Source: Pseudomonas fluorescens | GTDB taxonomy: Bacteria; Pseudomonadota; Gammaproteobacteria; Pseudomonadales; Pseudomonadaceae | Length of the DNA stretch: 50,290 nt | Direction: 5' to 3' | Assembly: GCF_902497625.1 (NCBI RefSeq) | Contig: NZ_CABVGX010000041.1 | Location: 1-50,290 of the forward strand | Shown: piece by piece, positions 1 to 9,079 of the stretch | How the letters are laid out: each line of letters opens with the position of its first letter | How positions within the stretch are numbered: the stretch's first letter is position 1 | The notes under the pieces: model-generated | Database searches by the model: none | Seen by the model: only the letters and a program-made list of their open reading frames with translations | Told to the model about the DNA's origin: nothing | Program-made: the position numbers and the translations under genes

Positions 1-1065
1 GTGTTGCTGCTGGCGCCGGGCACGCCGTTGTTGCTCGATGGCCAACGCGGTCGCCTGCACGTCGACGCCGACGCGACGACCCTTAAACGTGCTACGCAGG
101 AGCGCGACAGCCGTGAGCAACGCCTCAAAGCTGCCGCCGAACAACGTCATCAACCGGCGCTGACGACTGACGGTCACGCGGTGGAAGTGTTCGCCAACAT
201 CGGTGAAAGCGCTGGCGTGATCAGCGCAGTCGAGCAGGGCGCTGAAGGCATTGGCCTGCTGCGCACCGAACTGATTTTTATGGCCCACCCGCAGGTGCCG
301 GACGAGGCCACTCAGGAAGCCGAATACCGTCGCGTCCTCGATGGCCTCGCGGGGCGGCCGCTGGTGGTGCGTACGCTGGACGTCGGCGGCGACAAACCGC
401 TGCCTTACTGGCCGATTGCGAAGGAGGAAAACCCGTTCCTCGGCGTGCGCGGCATTCGCCTCACCTTGCAACGTCCTAAGATCATGGAGGCGCAATTGCG
501 CGCTTTGCTGCGGGCCGCCGACAACCGGCCGTTGCGGATCATGTTCCCGATGGTCGGCAGCGTCGACGAGTGGCGCCAGGCGCGCGACATGACCGAGCGC
601 TTGCGCCTGGAAATCCCGGTCGCAGATTTGCAACTGGGGATCATGATCGAAGTGCCCTCGGCGGCATTGCTCGCGCCGGTGCTGGCCAAGGAAGTCGACT
701 TCTTCAGCGTCGGCACCAATGACCTCACTCAGTACACCTTGGCGATCGATCGTGGCCACCCGACCTTGTCAGCCCAGGCGGACGGTTTGCACCCGGCGGT
801 TTTGCAACTGATCGACATCACCGTGCGAGCGGCACATGCCCATGGCAAATGGGTCGGCGTCTGCGGCGAACTGGCGGCTGATCCGCTCGCGGTGCCGGTG
901 CTGGTCGGCTTGGGTGTTGATGAATTGAGCGTGTCGGGGCGCAGCATTGCCGAAGTCAAGGCGCGCATCCGCGAACTCAGCCTGACCCAGTCTCAAACCC
1001 TTGCCCGACAGGCCCTGACCGTCGGCAGCGCAAATGAAGTGCGCGCATTAGTGGAGGCCCTGTAA
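1..1065 (+). CDS. fruB: Fructose PTS multiphosphoryl transfer protein FruB, C-terminal part (5' end outside window)
   Basis: This is the C-terminal part of the soluble fructose phosphotransferase protein that fuses EIIA, HPr and enzyme I modules and passes phosphate from PEP to FruA. The visible part is the PEP-binding TIM-barrel half of enzyme I. It shows LLRTELIFM, the GGDKPLPYW segment, the PEP-utilizer signature DFFSVGTNDLTQYTLAIDRG, and the catalytic cysteine in GVCGELAAD. The EIIA, HPr and phosphohistidine regions must lie upstream, so the GTG at base 1 is not the real start. Its TAA overlaps the ATG of fruK by one base, which implies translational coupling in a fruBKA operon. The operon promoter and its likely fructose-1-phosphate-responsive control are outside the window. 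Confidence 0.95.
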   Translation: MLLLAPGTPLLLDGQRGRLHVDADATTLKRATQERDSREQRLKAAAEQRHQPALTTDGHAVEVFANIGESAGVISAVEQGAEGIGLLRTELIFMAHPQVPDEATQEAEYRRVLDGLAGRPLVVRTLDVGGDKPLPYWPIAKEENPFLGVRGIRLTLQRPKIMEAQLRALLRAADNRPLRIMFPMVGSVDEWRQARDMTERLRLEIPVADLQLGIMIEVPSAALLAPVLAKEVDFFSVGTNDLTQYTLAIDRGHPTLSAQADGLHPAVLQLIDITVRAAHAHGKWVGVCGELAADPLAVPVLVGLGVDELSVSGRSIAEVKARIRELSLTQSQTLARQALTVGSANEVRALVEAL

Positions 1066-2006
1066 TGGCCAGGATTTTAACGCTGACCCTCAACCCGGCG
1101 CTTGACCTCACCGTCCAGTTACCGCGCCTTGAGCCGGGTCAGGTCAACCGCAGCAACGAGATGCACACCCACGCTGCCGGCAAGGGCGTCAACGTCGCGC
1201 AAGTGTTGGCTGATCTGGGGCACCAGCTGACTGTCAGCGGTTTTCTCGGCGAGGACAATCTGCAAGCGTTCGAGTCGTTGTTCGCCAAGCGCGGATTTGT
1301 CGATGCCTTCATCCGCGTCCCCGGCGAGACCCGCAGCAATCTGAAACTGGCGGAAAGCGACGGCCGCATTACCGATATCAACGGCCCCGGGCCGAGGGTC
1401 AGCGAGGCGGCGCAACAGGCGTTGCTGGATCGTCTCGATCAGATCGCGCCGGGGCATGACGCCGTTGTTGTTGCCGGCAGCCTGCCACAGGGCGTCAGTG
1501 CGCAGTGGTTGCAGGCGCTGATCGTGCGCTTGAAAGCGCTCGGCCTGAGGGTGGCGCTGGACACCAGCGGCGAGGCCTTGCGTGCCGCGCTTGAAGCCGG
1601 CCCCTGGCTGATCAAACCGAACATCGAAGAGCTTGCCGATGCGCTGGGCATCGAGGCGACGTCGGTCACGGCTCAAGCCCAAGCGGCGAGCCGACTGCAC
1701 GCTCGAGGCATCGAGCACGTAGTGATTTCCGATGGCGCCGAGGGGGTGAACTGGTTCAGCGTTGGCTCGGCCCTGCATGCCTCGCCGCCCAAGGTCACGG
1801 TCGCCAGTACGGTCGGTGCCGGCGACTCGTTACTGGCCGGCATGCTCCACGGTTTGCTCAGTGCCGACACCCCTGAACAGACCCTGCGCACCGCCACGGC
1901 GATTGCCGCGCTGGCAGTCACCCAGATTGGTTTCGGAATCGCCGATGCGGCGCAATTGGCGCAGCTCGAACAGGGTGTGCGCGTGCGTCCCCTGACAGAA
2001 CAATAA
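1065..2006 (+). CDS. fruK: 1-phosphofructokinase
   Basis: Cytosolic PfkB-family kinase, 313 aa, normal for the family. It phosphorylates the fructose-1-phosphate delivered by FruA to fructose-1,6-bisphosphate. Near the N-terminus is the substrate-binding HAAGKGVNVAQVLADLG motif. Near the C-terminus is the PfkB signature GAGDSLLAGMLHGL, whose Asp254 is the expected catalytic base. The ATG overlaps the fruB stop (TAATG), and fruA follows 11 bases downstream, so all three genes form one transcription unit. Confidence 0.95.
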   Translation: MARILTLTLNPALDLTVQLPRLEPGQVNRSNEMHTHAAGKGVNVAQVLADLGHQLTVSGFLGEDNLQAFESLFAKRGFVDAFIRVPGETRSNLKLAESDGRITDINGPGPRVSEAAQQALLDRLDQIAPGHDAVVVAGSLPQGVSAQWLQALIVRLKALGLRVALDTSGEALRAALEAGPWLIKPNIEELADALGIEATSVTAQAQAASRLHARGIEHVVISDGAEGVNWFSVGSALHASPPKVTVASTVGAGDSLLAGMLHGLLSADTPEQTLRTATAIAALAVTQIGFGIADAAQLAQLEQGVRVRPLTEQ

Positions 2007-2017
2007 GAGGGTTTGTG

Positions 2018-3757
2018 ATGAAGTTAGCCATTGTTACGGCCTGTCCGAACGGCATGGTCACCAGTGTGCTGTGCGCCCGTTTGCTTGACGCGGCGGCGCA
2101 GCGTCAGGGCTGGAGCACCAGCGTTGAAGTGGTGGATGCGGCGCATCCCGAGCGCGAAATATCGGCGGCCACCATCGAGGCGGCAGAGTGGGTTTTGCTG
2201 GTCGCCACCGGAGCGGTGGACATGACACGGTTCGTCGGCAAAAGAGTCTTTCAGATTGCCCCGGCGCAAGCCCTGCAAGATGTCGAAGCAGTGCTGCGGC
2301 GCGGTGCAGAAGAGGCGCAGGTCTACCTCGCGCCCGAAGCAGTCGACGAACCTGAAAGCATCGTCAAGAACGCACCGCGTCTGGTCGCCATCACGGCGTG
2401 CCCGACCGGTGTTGCCCACACCTTCATGGCGGCCGAGGCCCTGCAGCAAGCGGCCAGACGTTTGGGCTACGACTTGCAGATCGAGACCCAGGGCTCGGTA
2501 GGCGCGCGCAATCCACTGAGTGCTGCCGCGATTGCCGATGCCGACGTGGTGCTGCTGGCGTGCGACATCGAAGTGGCGACCGAGCGCTTCGCCGGCAAGA
2601 AAATCTACCGCTGCGGCACGGGCATCGCCCTCAAGCAAGCCGAAGCGACGCTGAACAAAGCCTTGGCCGAAGGTCGTCAGGAGAGCGCTGCAAACGCTGG
2701 AACAGGTCCGGTCAAACAGGAAAAAACCGGCGTCTACAAACACCTGCTGACCGGCGTTTCGTTCATGCTGCCGATGGTGGTGGCGGGCGGTCTGATGATC
2801 GCGTTGTCCTTCGTTTTCGGCATCAGCGCCTTCAAGGAGGAGGGCACGCTCGCCGCCGCGTTGATGCAGATCGGCGGCGACACCGCGTTCAAGCTGATGG
2901 TGCCGCTGCTGGCGGGTTACATCGCCTATTCGATTGCTGATCGTCCGGGCCTCGCGCCGGGCATGATCGGTGGACTGTTGGCGAGCACCTTGGGCGCGGG
3001 GTTTATCGGCGGGATCATTGCCGGTTTCATTGCCGGTTACGCGGCTCAGGCGATCAACCGATATGCGCGTTTGCCGCAGAGCCTGGAAGCGCTGAAACCG
3101 ATTCTGATCATCCCGTTATTCGCCAGCCTGTTCACCGGTCTGGTGATGATTTATGTGGTCGGCAAACCGGTCGCCGGAATGCTCGCCGGGCTGACGCAGT
3201 TCCTCGACAGCATGGGCACCACCAACGCGATTCTGCTCGGCGTCCTATTGGGCGGCATGATGTGTGTCGACCTCGGCGGGCCGATCAACAAGGCAGCTTA
3301 TGCGTTCTCGGTCGGGCTGTTGGCTTCGCAAAGTTATGCACCAATGGCCGCGACCATGGCCGCCGGCATGGTGCCGCCGATTGGCCTGGGTATCGCCACG
3401 TTTATTGCCCGGCGCAAGTTTGCCCAGACTGAGCGTGAGGCCGGCAAAGCAGCATTGGTGCTGGGCTTGTGTTTCATCTCCGAAGGCGCGATTCCGTTCG
3501 CCGCCAAGGACCCGTTGCGGGTTATCCCGGCAAGCATTGCCGGCGGCGCGCTGACCGGGGCCTTGTCGATGTATTTCGGCTGTAAACTGATGGCGCCGCA
3601 CGGTGGACTGTTCGTGCTGCTGATCCCGAATGCGATCAACCATGCGCTGCTTTATCTGCTGGCAATTGTAGCGGGGAGCCTGGTGACGGCGGTGGCGTAC
3701 GCTCTGCTCAAGAGGCCTGAGGTTGTCGAGCTGGCGGTAGAACCGGTCAACGCCTGA
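2018..3757 (+). CDS. fruA: PTS fructose transporter subunit EIIB'BC
   Basis: Membrane permease that imports fructose and phosphorylates it at C1. It has two EIIB-like domains in tandem, then the EIIC membrane domain. Both EIIB copies keep the P-loop cysteine: TACPNGMVTS (Cys9) and TACPTGVAHT (Cys128). The second is the canonical FruA form; the first is divergent. The region from about residue 235 carries multiple hydrophobic helices. I chose the ATG at 2018 over the GTG at 2015 because AAGAGG lies at an ideal distance upstream. It is the last gene of the fruBKA operon and converges on piuB, with a REP-type inverted repeat in the gap. Confidence 0.93.
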   Translation: MKLAIVTACPNGMVTSVLCARLLDAAAQRQGWSTSVEVVDAAHPEREISAATIEAAEWVLLVATGAVDMTRFVGKRVFQIAPAQALQDVEAVLRRGAEEAQVYLAPEAVDEPESIVKNAPRLVAITACPTGVAHTFMAAEALQQAARRLGYDLQIETQGSVGARNPLSAAAIADADVVLLACDIEVATERFAGKKIYRCGTGIALKQAEATLNKALAEGRQESAANAGTGPVKQEKTGVYKHLLTGVSFMLPMVVAGGLMIALSFVFGISAFKEEGTLAAALMQIGGDTAFKLMVPLLAGYIAYSIADRPGLAPGMIGGLLASTLGAGFIGGIIAGFIAGYAAQAINRYARLPQSLEALKPILIIPLFASLFTGLVMIYVVGKPVAGMLAGLTQFLDSMGTTNAILLGVLLGGMMCVDLGGPINKAAYAFSVGLLASQSYAPMAATMAAGMVPPIGLGIATFIARRKFAQTEREAGKAALVLGLCFISEGAIPFAAKDPLRVIPASIAGGALTGALSMYFGCKLMAPHGGLFVLLIPNAINHALLYLLAIVAGSLVTAVAYALLKRPEVVELAVEPVNA

Positions 3758-3774
3758 CACTCGAATGTGTCGGC

Positions 3775-3849
3775 GCAAGCTTGCTCGCGATAGCAGTCTT
3801 ACAGGCAATTGATTATTGACTGTTGATCCGTCATCGCGAGCAAGCTTGC
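3775..3849. repeat. REPIN-type inverted repeat between fruA and piuB
   Basis: Two 17-base arms (GCAAGCTTGCTCGCGAT at 3775-3791 and its exact reverse complement at 3833-3849) flank a 41-base spacer that contains GATTATTGACTG. The same spacer 12-mer occurs in the repeat at 23726-23816, so both belong to one dispersed family. The element lies between convergent genes, where its hairpin could also act on the 3' ends of both transcripts. Confidence 0.8.
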
Positions 3850-3865
3850 TCAGAGATTTCTCCGG

Positions 3866-6394
3866 TCAGTAAACATCCCGGCGGTAGCGACCCTGTTCGA
3901 TCAGGCGATCAACTTCTTCGATGCCGAGCAGTTCGTTCAGCGCGTGATCCACGCCCGAAGCCATCCCCTGCAAGCTGCCGCAGATGTAAATTACCGCGCC
4001 GTCGGCAAGCCACTGCTTGAGCAAATCAGCCGACTCACGCAGGCGGTCCTGCACGTAAATCTTCTGCGCCTGATCCCGCGAAAACGCCAGGTCCAGGCGC
4101 TCAAGATCACCCGAGGTCAGCCATTCCTCCAGCTCGTTGCGGCACAGATAATCAAATTCGCGATTACGTTCGCCGAACAAGAGCCAGTGGCGCTGCTGTC
4201 CATCGGCGATGCGCGCCTTGAGCAAACTGCGCAGCCCGGCCAGGCCAGTGCCGTTGCCCAGCAGGATCATCGGCACCGGTTCGACCGGCAGATGGAAGCC
4301 GCTGTTACGCCGCACTCGCAGGCTGATCGCGCTGCCCACCGGTGCGTGTTCGGTCAGCCAGCCGGAGCCGACACCGAGGCTGCCGTCGGGGTGCAGTTCC
4401 TGACGCACGATCAGCTCCAGCACACCGTCGGCAGCAGTCGAGGCGATCGAGTACTCGCGCATCGCCAACGGCACCAGCGCATCGACCAGTGCTTGCGCAT
4501 GCAGGCCGACCAGGTGAGTTCGATTCTCCGGCAGCTGGCGTGTGGCGAGCGCTTGCTCCAGCGGTTGCGAAAGACCTTCTAGCGTCACGGCCGCGCGGCC
4601 ATCAATCCCCAGGCCATCCAGGAAATGCTCGATCGCCCATGGGCAGTTGCGCGGCAAGACTTCCACCAGATCGCCGGCCAGCCAGCTGCTGGTGTTAGGA
4701 GCGCTGAGGCCGAGCAGATAAACCGGCGCACCGCTGCTGCCGGAGTTCATCAATTCGCGGTGGGTGAGCGTCCAGCTGTCGTAGCTGGGCGCTTGCCAGA
4801 TGTCTGCAGGCGCCTGACCGGTCAGCAGGCCGAGTTGCTGCTGCCAATGACGCAAGGCGTAGGGATCGCCGCAGTCGACTTCCACCGGGGCGAACAGATG
4901 CTTGCCGCCGTGTTCGCTGAGCCAGGAGTGCAGGCGTCGAGCGAAACCGCAGAATTGCTGATACTGCCGGTCGCCCAGTCCCAGCACGGCGTAGTTGAGG
5001 CTGCCCAGGCTCGCAGCCTGGCTCAGCACTTTGCGTTCGAACCCACGGGCGCTGTCTGGCGCTTCGCCGTCGCCGAAGGTGCTGACCACGAACAGCGCGT
5101 TGCTCGAATCCAGCAGGTCCTGCTCGCTGACCGTGGCCAACGGCTGAACCTTCACCGGCAGTCCGGCGGCCTGCAATTGCCCGGCGGTCTGCCACGCCAA
5201 TTGTTCGGCAAACCCGCTCTGGCTGGCAAAACCGATCAGCCATGCCGGTGCATCGCTGCCCGGTTGCACCAAGCCTTTGCGCGCGTCCTTGATCTGCTTT
5301 TTCTTGCGCCGACGATCCAGGTAGAGCAGCCAGCCGGTGATGAAAAACAGCGGCATGGTCAGCGCGCTGAGCGTCAGGACGATCCGCCCGATCAAGCCGA
5401 AATAACTGCCGACGTGCAGCGCGTAGATACTGGTCAGCAATTGCGCCTTGAGGCTTTTGTCGCTGTAGCGATCGTGACGTTTGACGATGCCGGTCGCCGG
5501 ATCAAGGCTGATCTGGTTCAGCGCGCGGTCATGCGGCGAGGAGTTCAGCAGGTAGAACACCGTGGCCGGTTGGCCGGCCACTGGCGGCATGCGGATGTTG
5601 TAGGAGCTCAAGGCCGGGCCGGCAGCGCTGTAAATGCTGCTCCACATCGCCGCGTAATCGGCCGTCGGCGCCGGACCACTCGGCGCCGGGCCGCGACCAC
5701 CACGCCCGCGCTCGCTCTGTGGCGAATCGGAAAGCAAACGGGTCAGGCCTTTGTTGTACCACTCGTAGGACCACGACAACCCGGTCAACGCCGCCAGCAG
5801 ATAGAACACCAGGCACCAGGTGCCGGCGACCGAGTGCAGATCCCAGTTGAAGCTGCGGCCTTTTTTCTTCCAGTCGAGGGTCAGCCAGGCGCGCCAGTTT
5901 TTCCACTGGCGAGGCCAGCGCAGGTACAGGCCGGACAGACAAAAGAAAATCAGGATCAGCGTGCAGGCACCGGTGATTTGCCGACCGGTGTCACCGATGG
6001 CGAGGAAGCGGTGCAGGCGCAGCATCAGGCCGAAGAAATCCTGACCGGTGGCGGTGCCCATGAACTCGCCGCTGTACGGGTCGAAATAACGCATCTCCCC
6101 GCGCCGCTCGCCTGGCGGCGGGGTGAAGAACACCCGCGCGGCGTTGCCACTGTCGGTCTCGACTGTGAGCATCGAGACTTTCTTGCCGGACGCGCCCTCG
6201 ATTTTCTCCACCAGTTCGGCGGGCGGCAGGACGCCGGCAACCTGTTTCTCGACCTGCAACACGGACGGGTTGAGGGCGCGCAGGATTTCATCCTGAAACG
6301 ACACCGTCGCTCCGGTGACGCCCATCAGGGCCAGGACCAGGCCGGCACTGATGCCGAAGAACCAGTGCAACTGGAACAGGGTTTTCTTCAACAC
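3866..6394 (-). CDS. piuB: PepSY-TM / flavodoxin / FNR-type reductase (PiuB-like)
   Basis: Inner-membrane flavoprotein of 842 aa. The N-terminal part is a PepSY-associated transmembrane module starting LKKTLFQLHWFFG. It is followed by a flavodoxin domain (LIGFASQSGFAEQLAWQ, VSTFGDGEAPDS, YAVLGLGDRQYQQF) and a ferredoxin-NADP reductase-like C-terminus with MREYSIAS for FAD and LLGNGTGLAGLRSLL for the nucleotide. The domain order and the position beside piuA match PA4513 (piuB) of P. aeruginosa. The likely role is electron transfer linked to siderophore-iron release; this is inferred. I set the start at the GTG at 6394 because AAGGCGAG precedes it; a longer frame to 6478 would run through the Fur-like site and into the piuA terminator. 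The gene may be sold elsewhere as a sulfite reductase flavoprotein, from the shared reductase modules. Confidence 0.85.
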   Translation of the reverse strand: MLKKTLFQLHWFFGISAGLVLALMGVTGATVSFQDEILRALNPSVLQVEKQVAGVLPPAELVEKIEGASGKKVSMLTVETDSGNAARVFFTPPPGERRGEMRYFDPYSGEFMGTATGQDFFGLMLRLHRFLAIGDTGRQITGACTLILIFFCLSGLYLRWPRQWKNWRAWLTLDWKKKGRSFNWDLHSVAGTWCLVFYLLAALTGLSWSYEWYNKGLTRLLSDSPQSERGRGGRGPAPSGPAPTADYAAMWSSIYSAAGPALSSYNIRMPPVAGQPATVFYLLNSSPHDRALNQISLDPATGIVKRHDRYSDKSLKAQLLTSIYALHVGSYFGLIGRIVLTLSALTMPLFFITGWLLYLDRRRKKKQIKDARKGLVQPGSDAPAWLIGFASQSGFAEQLAWQTAGQLQAAGLPVKVQPLATVSEQDLLDSSNALFVVSTFGDGEAPDSARGFERKVLSQAASLGSLNYAVLGLGDRQYQQFCGFARRLHSWLSEHGGKHLFAPVEVDCGDPYALRHWQQQLGLLTGQAPADIWQAPSYDSWTLTHRELMNSGSSGAPVYLLGLSAPNTSSWLAGDLVEVLPRNCPWAIEHFLDGLGIDGRAAVTLEGLSQPLEQALATRQLPENRTHLVGLHAQALVDALVPLAMREYSIASTAADGVLELIVRQELHPDGSLGVGSGWLTEHAPVGSAISLRVRRNSGFHLPVEPVPMILLGNGTGLAGLRSLLKARIADGQQRHWLLFGERNREFDYLCRNELEEWLTSGDLERLDLAFSRDQAQKIYVQDRLRESADLLKQWLADGAVIYICGSLQGMASGVDHALNELLGIEEVDRLIEQGRYRRDVY

Positions 6395-6410
6395 ATCACT
6401 CGCCTTGTTC

Positions 6411-6433
6411 GTTCGAAAATGATCATCACGGCG
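6411..6433 (-). promoter_or_regulatory. Candidate Fur box upstream of piuB
   Basis: Read on the minus strand, 6429-6415 is GTGATGATCATTTTC. It matches 12 of 15 positions of the Fur half-consensus ATGATAATCATTATC and lies about 20 bases upstream of the chosen GTG start. Iron repression of piuB independent of piuA would fit, because a terminator separates the two genes. Confidence 0.6.
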
Positions 6434-6475
6434 GGCATTATGCCGTGGGTTGTCGAGAAGCTTGGTGTTTACGCA

Positions 6476-6507
6476 CAAAAGCCCCGTTCATGTGGATGAA
6501 CGGGGCC
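6476..6507 (-). terminator. Rho-independent terminator of piuA
   Basis: On the minus strand a GC-rich stem (GCCCCGTTCAT paired with ATGAACGGGGC, 4-base loop) is followed by TTTTGTG. It lies about 50 bases after the piuA stop and before piuB, so the two genes are probably separate transcripts. Confidence 0.88.
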
Positions 6508-6556
6508 AGGCTCTGATGTCACGTTGCACCCACAGGGGTTGCGGTGCAGCGGGCAA

Positions 6557-8872
6557 TCAGAAGTGGAAGTTGGTGCTTACCAACGCTGTACGGCCCGCCG
6601 CCTGATTGGCGAAGTGGGTCGAGAACGCTTTGTCGTAGTAGGTTTCGTCAGTCAGGTTCTGCACGTTCAACTGCAGGTCGAGGTTTTTGCTGACCTTGTA
6701 GCTGGCCATGGCGTCGTAACGCACATAGGAATCGACCATGGTGGTGTTCGCTGTGCTGCCATACACGTCGTCGACATAGAACGCGCCGCCGCCAATGGTC
6801 AGCTTCGGCGTGATGGCATAGGTCGTCCACACGCTGGCGCTGTTCTTCGGCGTGTTCGGCAACTGGTTGCCGTCGTTCGCCGAACCCAATGGGCCACCGT
6901 CAACCTGCTTGCCGTCGAGGTAGCTGTAACCGGCGAACACTTGCCACTGCTCGGTGATCTTGCCGGTGGCCGATAATTCGAGACCGTCGACGCGGGTGGT
7001 CCCGGCGTTCTCGTACGAGGTAGTGTCGACCTGCACGCGAGCGTTGTCTTTCTCCGTGCGGAAGATCGCAGCGGTCAGCGACAGACGATCATTGAGCAGG
7101 TCCCACTTGGTACCGATCTCGTAGTTTTTAGTGGTTTCCGGCTCCATGTCGCTGCTCAGCAGATTGCCGGCCCGATCGGTGGAACCGCCCAGCGGATTGC
7201 CTTCCTGACCTTCGCCCAAGGTCGCGCCCGGTGGCGTTGCCGACGTGGCGTACGACGCATAGATGCTGCCGTTTTCGGTGGGCTTGTAGACCACGCCGAA
7301 CTGACCGGTGACGAACTCGCTGACATCATCGCCCTTGGCGGTCGTGGTGCCGGCGGCGTTGTAGGTTTTGTAATCGGTGTCGAAATGGTCGTAACGCAGG
7401 CCCATGTTCACCAGCCATTGCTCGGACAACTCAAGGGTGTCGAAAGCGTACAGCGCGTAGGTGTCGGACTGGGTGTCGGTGCCGGCGTAGTTGCGCGAGA
7501 TCGCGCCGTTCCACGGATCGTTCGCGTTCGGGTTCGACAACGAGGTGCAGTTGTAACCGCTCGGCGCACCGATGATCGCCGGACGGCAATTGGTGGTCGC
7601 GGCAGCGGTTGCCGGCGTCGTGTCGGTGTTGACGTTGTACGAAGATTTTTCGCTTTGTTCACGGCTCAATTCGATGCCGGTGGAGAAGCTGTTCTTGAAG
7701 CCGGCGATGTACACATCACCAAACAGATCGGTCTGGTTGGTGGTGGTCTGAGTGTTGCTGACGCGGGTATTCGCCCGGCGCCAGACGGTGCCGTTGTTGA
7801 CGTTGCCCTTGCTGTCATCCGGCTGGGTGAGGATGTAATCCTGCATGCTGTTGCCGTGGCGCAGGGTGTTCTTGACGGTCAGCGCATCGCTCAGATCATG
7901 CTCGATGGCGAAGGTCGCGGTGTCGGTGCGGCCCTTGCGGAAATCGCGGCCCAGGCCATAGAAGTTGCTGTCATCGCCACCGGCATAAGGCTTGTCCGGG
8001 TTGGATTTTGTGCGCGCTGCGGAACCTGCGACAGGAATGGAATACGGAATGCCCGAGTCCGGCGTGTCGTTGCTTTCCAGATGGTAGTAATCGAGGTTCA
8101 CGCGCGTGTCGGTGCCCAGGCCGAAGACCAGCGATGGCGCGACGCCCCAGCGGTCGTAATCGACGCTGTCGCGCCCGGCGACGTTGCTTTCGTGGCTCAT
8201 CAGGTTCAGACGGCCAGCGGCGGTGTCGGTGAACTGATAGTTGCCGTCCATGGTGTAGCGCTGGGTCTGATCGGATCCCCAGGTGAAACCGCCATCGAAC
8301 GAGTTGCCAGCGTGCGCTTTTTTGCTCACCAGGTTGATGGTACCGCCCGCCGAGCCACGGCCTCCGATGGCCGAGTTCGGACCCTTGCTGACTTCGATCG
8401 ATTCAACGGCAAAGATCTCGCGGCTCTGCGAACCGGTATCACGCACGCCATCCAGGTAGGTGTCGCCCTGGGCATCAAAACCACGAATGAACGGACGATC
8501 GCCCTGCGGGTTGCCACCTTCACCGGCACCAAAGGTGATGCCCGGCACAGTGCGCAGCGCGTCCTGCATGTTCATCGCACCGGTGTCCTTGAGGACTTGC
8601 TGCGGGATCACCGTGACCGAACGCGGCGTGTCCACCAGTGGCGCGGTGTACTTGGGTGAGGAGGCTTTTTCGACGTTGTAGCTGGTCTCGTCCTGGGTCT
8701 CGCCGGTGATGGCGGTCGCGTCCAGGGAAATCGCAGTGTTCGGCGCTTTTTCGTCAGTCTTTTCGGCGGCGAAGACCATATGGCCTGCGGAGCCGGCGGT
8801 GATAGCCACGCCAATTGCGGACGCGAGCAAACGCGGCGAGCTGACAGGTAATTGTGGTTGTTGGCGTGACAT
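6557..8872 (-). CDS. piuA: TonB-dependent catecholate siderophore receptor (PiuA/Fiu-like)
   Basis: Outer-membrane receptor of 771 aa that imports ferric catecholate siderophores with TonB energy. An N-terminal export signal ends near GHMVFAAEK. The plug domain contains VDTPRSVTVIPQQVLKDTG, MQDALRTVPGITFGAGEGG, RPFIRGFDAQGDTYLDGVRD and IEVSKGPNSAIGGRGSAGG. A 22-strand beta-barrel follows and the protein ends in phenylalanine (TNFHF), as porin-type barrels do. No extra N-terminal signalling domain is visible, so control by an ECF sigma factor is unlikely. It is divergent from piuC across a 207-base promoter region with Fur-like sites. Fiu/CirA-type receptors of this group also admit catechol-bearing antibiotics in other species (family knowledge). 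Confidence 0.93.
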   Translation of the reverse strand: MSRQQPQLPVSSPRLLASAIGVAITAGSAGHMVFAAEKTDEKAPNTAISLDATAITGETQDETSYNVEKASSPKYTAPLVDTPRSVTVIPQQVLKDTGAMNMQDALRTVPGITFGAGEGGNPQGDRPFIRGFDAQGDTYLDGVRDTGSQSREIFAVESIEVSKGPNSAIGGRGSAGGTINLVSKKAHAGNSFDGGFTWGSDQTQRYTMDGNYQFTDTAAGRLNLMSHESNVAGRDSVDYDRWGVAPSLVFGLGTDTRVNLDYYHLESNDTPDSGIPYSIPVAGSAARTKSNPDKPYAGGDDSNFYGLGRDFRKGRTDTATFAIEHDLSDALTVKNTLRHGNSMQDYILTQPDDSKGNVNNGTVWRRANTRVSNTQTTTNQTDLFGDVYIAGFKNSFSTGIELSREQSEKSSYNVNTDTTPATAAATTNCRPAIIGAPSGYNCTSLSNPNANDPWNGAISRNYAGTDTQSDTYALYAFDTLELSEQWLVNMGLRYDHFDTDYKTYNAAGTTTAKGDDVSEFVTGQFGVVYKPTENGSIYASYATSATPPGATLGEGQEGNPLGGSTDRAGNLLSSDMEPETTKNYEIGTKWDLLNDRLSLTAAIFRTEKDNARVQVDTTSYENAGTTRVDGLELSATGKITEQWQVFAGYSYLDGKQVDGGPLGSANDGNQLPNTPKNSASVWTTYAITPKLTIGGGAFYVDDVYGSTANTTMVDSYVRYDAMASYKVSKNLDLQLNVQNLTDETYYDKAFSTHFANQAAGRTALVSTNFHF

Positions 8873-8938
8873 GCGGAATTCCCCTCCCCAAGGATTTGAG
8901 GACGCGGAATATAGGGTAGACGCGTATGGGTATCAATT

Positions 8939-8957
8939 GCGAAACGTTACTATTCGC
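8939..8957 (-). promoter_or_regulatory. Weak Fur-like palindrome upstream of piuA
   Basis: The 19-base stretch has GCGAA/TTCGC ends and an AT-rich centre, and matches about 10 of 19 positions of the Fur consensus on the minus strand. It lies 67-85 bases upstream of the piuA start, a plausible operator position. The match is modest, so this is a suggestion only. Confidence 0.35.
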
Positions 8958-9032
8958 ACTGAATTTACATTCTTTACAATTTACCCTTACGGTTTCTGAT
9001 GATTCATTCGTCGCAATGGTTTTACACAGGCA

Positions 9033-9047
9033 ATAAGAATCAATACC
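9033..9047 (+). promoter_or_regulatory. Candidate Fur box upstream of piuC
   Basis: ATAAGAATCAATACC matches 11 of 15 positions of ATGATAATCATTATC and lies 33 bases before the piuC start. It supports iron repression of the piuC-Sel1 unit. Confidence 0.5.
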
Positions 9048-9079
9048 ATTGCCATCCTTTCAACATCAGGTGTCGTCTC

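Noticed and set aside
4625..6499. 624-aa open frame on the plus strand opposite piuB
   Set aside because: It is the antisense shadow of a gene with clear flavodoxin and reductase motifs; its own translation is Gln/Arg/His-rich and has no motif.
8999..9079. 27-residue N-terminal extension of PiuC
   Set aside because: The extension covers the Fur-like site and family members start at the MLLHIPGLF position.
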